Below, piece after piece: positions 39,405 to 42,203 of a stretch of DNA of 42,203 nucleotides. A program made the translations under genes and the position numbers. Below the pieces are notes generated by a model, which was given only the letters and a program-made list of their open reading frames with translations, had not been told where the DNA came from and made no database searches. How positions within the stretch are numbered: the first letter of the stretch is position 1; each line of letters opens with the position of its first letter. This stretch comes from Opitutus sp. (GTDB lineage Bacteria > Verrucomicrobiota > Verrucomicrobiia > Opitutales > Opitutaceae): positions 1 to 42,203 of the forward strand of contig SIBG01000035.1 of NCBI GenBank assembly GCA_009695305.1, written 5' to 3'.

Positions 39405-40106
39405 TCACTTCTTTGGCGCGGCGAGGGCGGGAGGAATCGACGGAGCGGCGGCGGCCGGCGGCTTGGCGAACTGAATCTTGCCGACGACATCGTTGAGCCG
39501 CTGCCGGAGGATTTCGTCCTCCTCTTCCGTCGTTTTCTTGTAGGCGCGACCCTCGATCACGCGCTCCGCCAGTTCCACGCTAATCACGAAGATGTGGCCG
39601 TTTTTCACGAAGAGCAGATTGCCCCGCTTGGCGACTGCCATGCGCCCTTCCTCATACTGCGGCACCTTGCTGGCAAACATCGAGCCGCCGGGCATCAGGG
39701 TCGCGGTGATGAGCGCGCCCTCGAGCATGCCGGGAATAAACTTGGCGCTCTCGATCTGCACGCCCTCGAAGCTCTGCTTGAAGTCGGCGAGCACGAAGTT
39801 GCTGAAAAAATATACCAGGTAGTCCTTCATGCCGCGGGTCGACATTTCCCAGCGCTGCGTGGCGTCCTGGATAAATGCCGCGATGCTGGCGTGCGTGTTA
39901 AAGTCATCTTGAAAAGTGACGACGTTGGGCGTGTCGGTGATGTTGCCACCGAGTTCGGGCAGGACGGGAATGGTCACCTTGAACGTGCCGGTCGGTGAAA
40001 TGTAGGTGCGGCCGTCGACGCGGCCGGCGAGGCCGGTCGCCGCCTCCTGGGCACGAACAACCAGCGACACCGTGAGGAACACCAGGGCAAGGATGAGTCG
40101 GAACAT
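39405..40106 (-). CDS. Secreted protein of unknown function
   Basis: A 233-residue protein with a clear signal peptide (about 1-20, LVFLTVSLVVRAQ) and a mature part starting GRTYISPTGTFKVTIPVLPELGG, a pattern of strands like small periplasmic beta-sheet proteins. It ends in an Ala/Pro-rich tail. No family is recognised. ATG at 40106 is chosen as the start of the signal peptide. It follows rsmA by 38 bases on the same strand and may be the last gene of a trpC-to-rsmA transcript. Confidence 0.7.
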   Translation of the reverse strand: MFRLILALVFLTVSLVVRAQEAATGLAGRVDGRTYISPTGTFKVTIPVLPELGGNITDTPNVVTFQDDFNTHASIAAFIQDATQRWEMSTRGMKDYLVYFFSNFVLADFKQSFEGVQIESAKFIPGMLEGALITATLMPGGSMFASKVPQYEEGRMAVAKRGNLLFVKNGHIFVISVELAERVIEGRAYKKTTEEEDEILRQRLNDVVGKIQFAKPPAAAAPSIPPALAAPKK

Positions 40107-40144
40107 GGGGGAATGGAGCAAGTAGAAGTAGCGCGGGCTGACTT

Positions 40145-40990
40145 TCAAGTCAACGCTGGCACGGCGGCGGCAAATCGCAACCACCAGTCAGCGGGAATCG
40201 CTTCGGGTCGGGTCTGCTCGGAGAGGCCTTCGGCGCGGAGAAGTTCCCGCCAAACGGCGCCGTCGCCTGGCACCCGCGGGCGCAGCAGGGCGCCGATCTG
40301 TTTGCGGCGCTGCTGAAAGCAGGCGCGCACGAGCGCCTTAATCGGTGGCGAAAACACCATGGGCGCGGGTTTACGCACGAGATTAAGGAGGTGCGACTCG
40401 ACGTCGGGTCGGGGGAAAAAACACGCGGCGGCGACCTTGTGGCCGGGCACGAAATCGTAGGCGGTCTGGAGGAAAACAGAAATGGCCCCAAACGACTTGG
40501 TGCCCGGCTGGGCGGCATAACGCTGCGCCGCCTCCTGTTGCAGCATGAGCAGCATCCGCGCGGGCAGCGGCCCGCCGAGCACGGCGTCGAGCCACGGAGT
40601 GGCGATCGCATAGGGCAGGTTCGCGACGATCTTGAAATTCGCGGCGGCGCTCGCGGCCGGGAGCGCGGCGAGCGGATACTCCATCGCATCCCCTTCGAGC
40701 AGGTGGAACGAATCCGGAAATTTCGGCGCCAGCTCCGCCGCCAGGTGCGCGTGCAGGGCTCGGTCTTTTTCAACCGCCCACACCGTCGCGCCCGCCTCCA
40801 GCAGAGCGGATGTCAGCGTGCCGAGGCCGGGACCGATCTCGACGACCGTGTCGCCAGCGGTCACCGTGGCGAGTTCGAGGGATTTGCGGACGATGTTGCC
40901 ATCGACCAGGAAATTTTGTCCGAGAAACCGTTTCGGCTGGTGGCCGAGAGTGGCGAGCAAGTCGCGCGTGGCAGAGGGCGAGAGCGGCAT
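40145..40990 (-). CDS. rsmA: 16S rRNA dimethyladenosine transferase RsmA/KsgA
   Basis: A 281-residue rRNA methyltransferase that dimethylates two adjacent adenines near the 3' end of 16S rRNA late in 30S assembly. It opens with LGHQPKRFLGQNFLVDGNIV, followed by SAM motif I VVEIGPGLGTLTSALLEAG, an acidic motif II (VEKD), EGDAMEY, and the catalytic NLPYAIATPW motif. FFPRPDVES and the C-terminal helical domain are present. ATG at 40990 is taken as the start; an in-frame TTG at 41017 would overlap the preceding gene, and neither has a good Shine-Dalgarno. It lies 4 bases after the preceding minus-strand gene. Confidence 0.94.
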   Translation of the reverse strand: MPLSPSATRDLLATLGHQPKRFLGQNFLVDGNIVRKSLELATVTAGDTVVEIGPGLGTLTSALLEAGATVWAVEKDRALHAHLAAELAPKFPDSFHLLEGDAMEYPLAALPAASAAANFKIVANLPYAIATPWLDAVLGGPLPARMLLMLQQEAAQRYAAQPGTKSFGAISVFLQTAYDFVPGHKVAAACFFPRPDVESHLLNLVRKPAPMVFSPPIKALVRACFQQRRKQIGALLRPRVPGDGAVWRELLRAEGLSEQTRPEAIPADWWLRFAAAVPALT

Positions 40991-40994
40991 CGGG

Positions 40995-41345
40995 TTAGGC
41001 TGACGAATCGTCTTCAAGGTGAAATCGGTGCAGCGCGCGGTGGATCACTGGGGCGAGGATGAGACCGATCGTGGCGATGAGCGCGATGCCGCAATAAATC
41101 GCGTAGCAGCCGGCAAACAACTTCGCCCCATCGTTGTGCAACGGCGAGAGCGGGCCCATGCCGGAGAGAATCATCGCGGCGTCGAGAAAGGCGTCGATCC
41201 ACGAAAGTCCCGCCAGCACGTGGTAGCCGATCATGCCGCAGCCGAGGGAAAACGTCAGCACCACGCCGCCGGCGGCCACGCTCCGGCCCAGCCGGCGGAT
41301 GAACTCGCGCCGGGGTAGCAGGCGTTGTTTGCGCTGTTCAAACAT
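40995..41345 (-). CDS. Small potassium-channel-pore-like membrane protein with degenerate filter
   Basis: A 116-residue membrane protein. A basic N-terminus (RKQRLLPRREFIRRLGR) precedes a first span (about 24-45). A pore-helix-like segment GLSWIDAFLDAAMILSGMGPLSP follows, then a second span (about 72-100; FAGCYAIYCGIALIATIGLILAPV) and a HRALHRFH tail. The arrangement span-pore loop-span matches two-span ion channels, with GMGPLSP where K+ channels have GYGDLSP, so normal K+ selectivity is unlikely. Homologous-looking small proteins are found in other bacteria with unknown function; that recollection is not checked. Its start overlaps the trpC stop by 8 bases, so it is translationally coupled to trpC. 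Confidence 0.65.
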   Translation of the reverse strand: MFEQRKQRLLPRREFIRRLGRSVAAGGVVLTFSLGCGMIGYHVLAGLSWIDAFLDAAMILSGMGPLSPLHNDGAKLFAGCYAIYCGIALIATIGLILAPVIHRALHRFHLEDDSSA

Positions 41346-42141
41346 GGCCCCGAAACTCTGCGATGAGCGCGCCGGGATTGAGCGCTTTCATGAGCACTTC
41401 ACCCACGAGAACGGCGTGCGCGCCGGCGGCGCGGACGCGAGCGGCGTCCGCGGCGTGAAAGATTCCGCTCTCGCTGACCGCGATGACGTCGCGCGGAATT
41501 TTTGGGATCAAGCGCTCGCTGAGGCCCAGGTCAGTCTTGAACACGGCGAGGTCGCGATTGTTCACACCGATGATGCGGGCCCCGTGCGCGACCGCGCGGG
41601 CAATTTCCGGCTCGGTATGAATCTCAAACAGCGCCTCCAGTCCGGCGGCGGTGGCGGCGGTGAAGAGGACGCTGATTTCGTCCTCCGTGAGCGCGCGCAC
41701 GATGATGAGAATGGCGCTGGCTCCGGCTTCGCGGGCCTGGAGGACCTGGATGGGGTGAACAAAAAAATCCTTCCGGATGCAAGGGCGGGCCGGCGGTGTC
41801 GTGCGAAACTGCGCGGTGACCCCGCGGAGATCGTCGAGGGACCCGCCAAAAAAGTTCTCATCGGTCAGCACCGAGAGCGCATCGGCCCCGGCGGCTTGGT
41901 AGCGTTGGGCCTGTTCGACCGCGGACGCCCCGGCCTTGATCTCACCGGCGGACGGCGAGCGGCGTTTGATCTCTGCGATCACGGCGAGTTTTCCGTCGGC
42001 GCGACGCAGCGCGGCGGTGAAGGACGGTGGTCGCGGCAGCGAGGCGTGGAGCTGGGCGAGCTCAGATTCCGGGACGGCGCGAAGCAGCGGCGCGATTTCG
42101 CGCCGCTTCCAGGCCATGATCTCGGTGAGCTTGTCGGACAT
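41338..42141 (-). CDS. trpC: Indole-3-glycerol phosphate synthase
   Basis: A 267-residue TIM-barrel enzyme of tryptophan biosynthesis that closes the ring of carboxyphenylamino-deoxyribulose phosphate to indole-3-glycerol phosphate. The signature residues are intact: VIAEIKRRSPSAG (catalytic Glu and Lys), LTDENFFGGSLDDL, IRKDFFVHPIQVLQA (catalytic Lys), IGVNNRDLAVFKTDL and VSESGI. ATG at 42141 is chosen since MSDKLTEIMAWKR matches the family start. Its end overlaps the next gene by 8 bases. No other trp gene is in the window. Confidence 0.95.
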   Translation of the reverse strand: MSDKLTEIMAWKRREIAPLLRAVPESELAQLHASLPRPPSFTAALRRADGKLAVIAEIKRRSPSAGEIKAGASAVEQAQRYQAAGADALSVLTDENFFGGSLDDLRGVTAQFRTTPPARPCIRKDFFVHPIQVLQAREAGASAILIIVRALTEDEISVLFTAATAAGLEALFEIHTEPEIARAVAHGARIIGVNNRDLAVFKTDLGLSERLIPKIPRDVIAVSESGIFHAADAARVRAAGAHAVLVGEVLMKALNPGALIAEFRGHV

Positions 42142-42203
42142 GAAGCACCACGGAACACGCGAACCGGCGGAATTCAAAGCTAACTTTTTCCGTGTATTCC
42201 GGG

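Noticed and set aside
40991..41017. TTG start for rsmA
   Set aside because: It would overlap the preceding gene by 23 bases and adds nine residues without family match; ATG 40990 is simpler, though not proven.

Overview
The window reads as a chromosomal segment of a high-GC Gram-negative bacterium. The most likely source is the Verrucomicrobiota, family Opitutaceae or a close relative. This is an inference from three things: TonB-dependent receptors of the Opitutaceae type (mature start with a VFEV..GDDVGYQA..TTSGSRL-like motif), several secreted sulfatases and Tat-type carbohydrate enzymes, and a surface protein with LCCL and Ig-like domains and C-terminal IRAVGPGL-type repeats. No 16S rRNA gene is present to confirm it. 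Almost all space is coding. I see no CRISPR array, prophage or intact insertion sequence.

Layout. 1-1.1 kb: a broken asparagine synthase gene next to a palindromic intergenic repeat. 1.3-3.9 kb: housekeeping genes (DJ-1/PfpI protein, epimerase, ebfC-recR, tRNA-Gly(CCC)). 4.0-14.9 kb: a catabolic block on the + strand with a sugar-isomerase-like TIM barrel, a Gfo/Idh/MocA oxidoreductase, two sulfatases, a TonB-dependent receptor and an unusual toroid protein; together they suggest uptake and processing of a sulfated glycan. 15.1-17.8 kb: a large multidomain surface protein interrupted by one in-frame TAA. 18-24 kb: xylulokinase, a PL22-like beta-propeller, a lactonase-type propeller and a YVTN-type propeller whose signal peptide is cut off by a TGA. 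24-31.2 kb: cell-wall amidase lipoprotein, cupin, a fused tRNA-guanine transglycosylase/MnmC-like methyltransferase, and pyruvate carboxylase. 31.3-38.8 kb: a rhamnogalacturonan locus (TonB receptor, divergent PL26-like exolyase and a GH105-like hydrolase broken by two 1-base deletions). 38.8-42.1 kb: minus-strand GNAT acetyltransferase, secreted protein, rsmA, a channel-like membrane protein and trpC.

The most interesting points are the Tgt-MnmC(m) fusion, which joins two activities that both act on the wobble base of tRNA; the toroid protein with a PHP-like tail; the small potassium-channel-like protein with a degenerate filter; and the cluster of four gene disruptions (1-base deletions and single nonsense codons) within 42 kb, which is either real gene decay or a base-level assembly problem. 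All family assignments come from reading motifs in the translated sequence; no database search was run.
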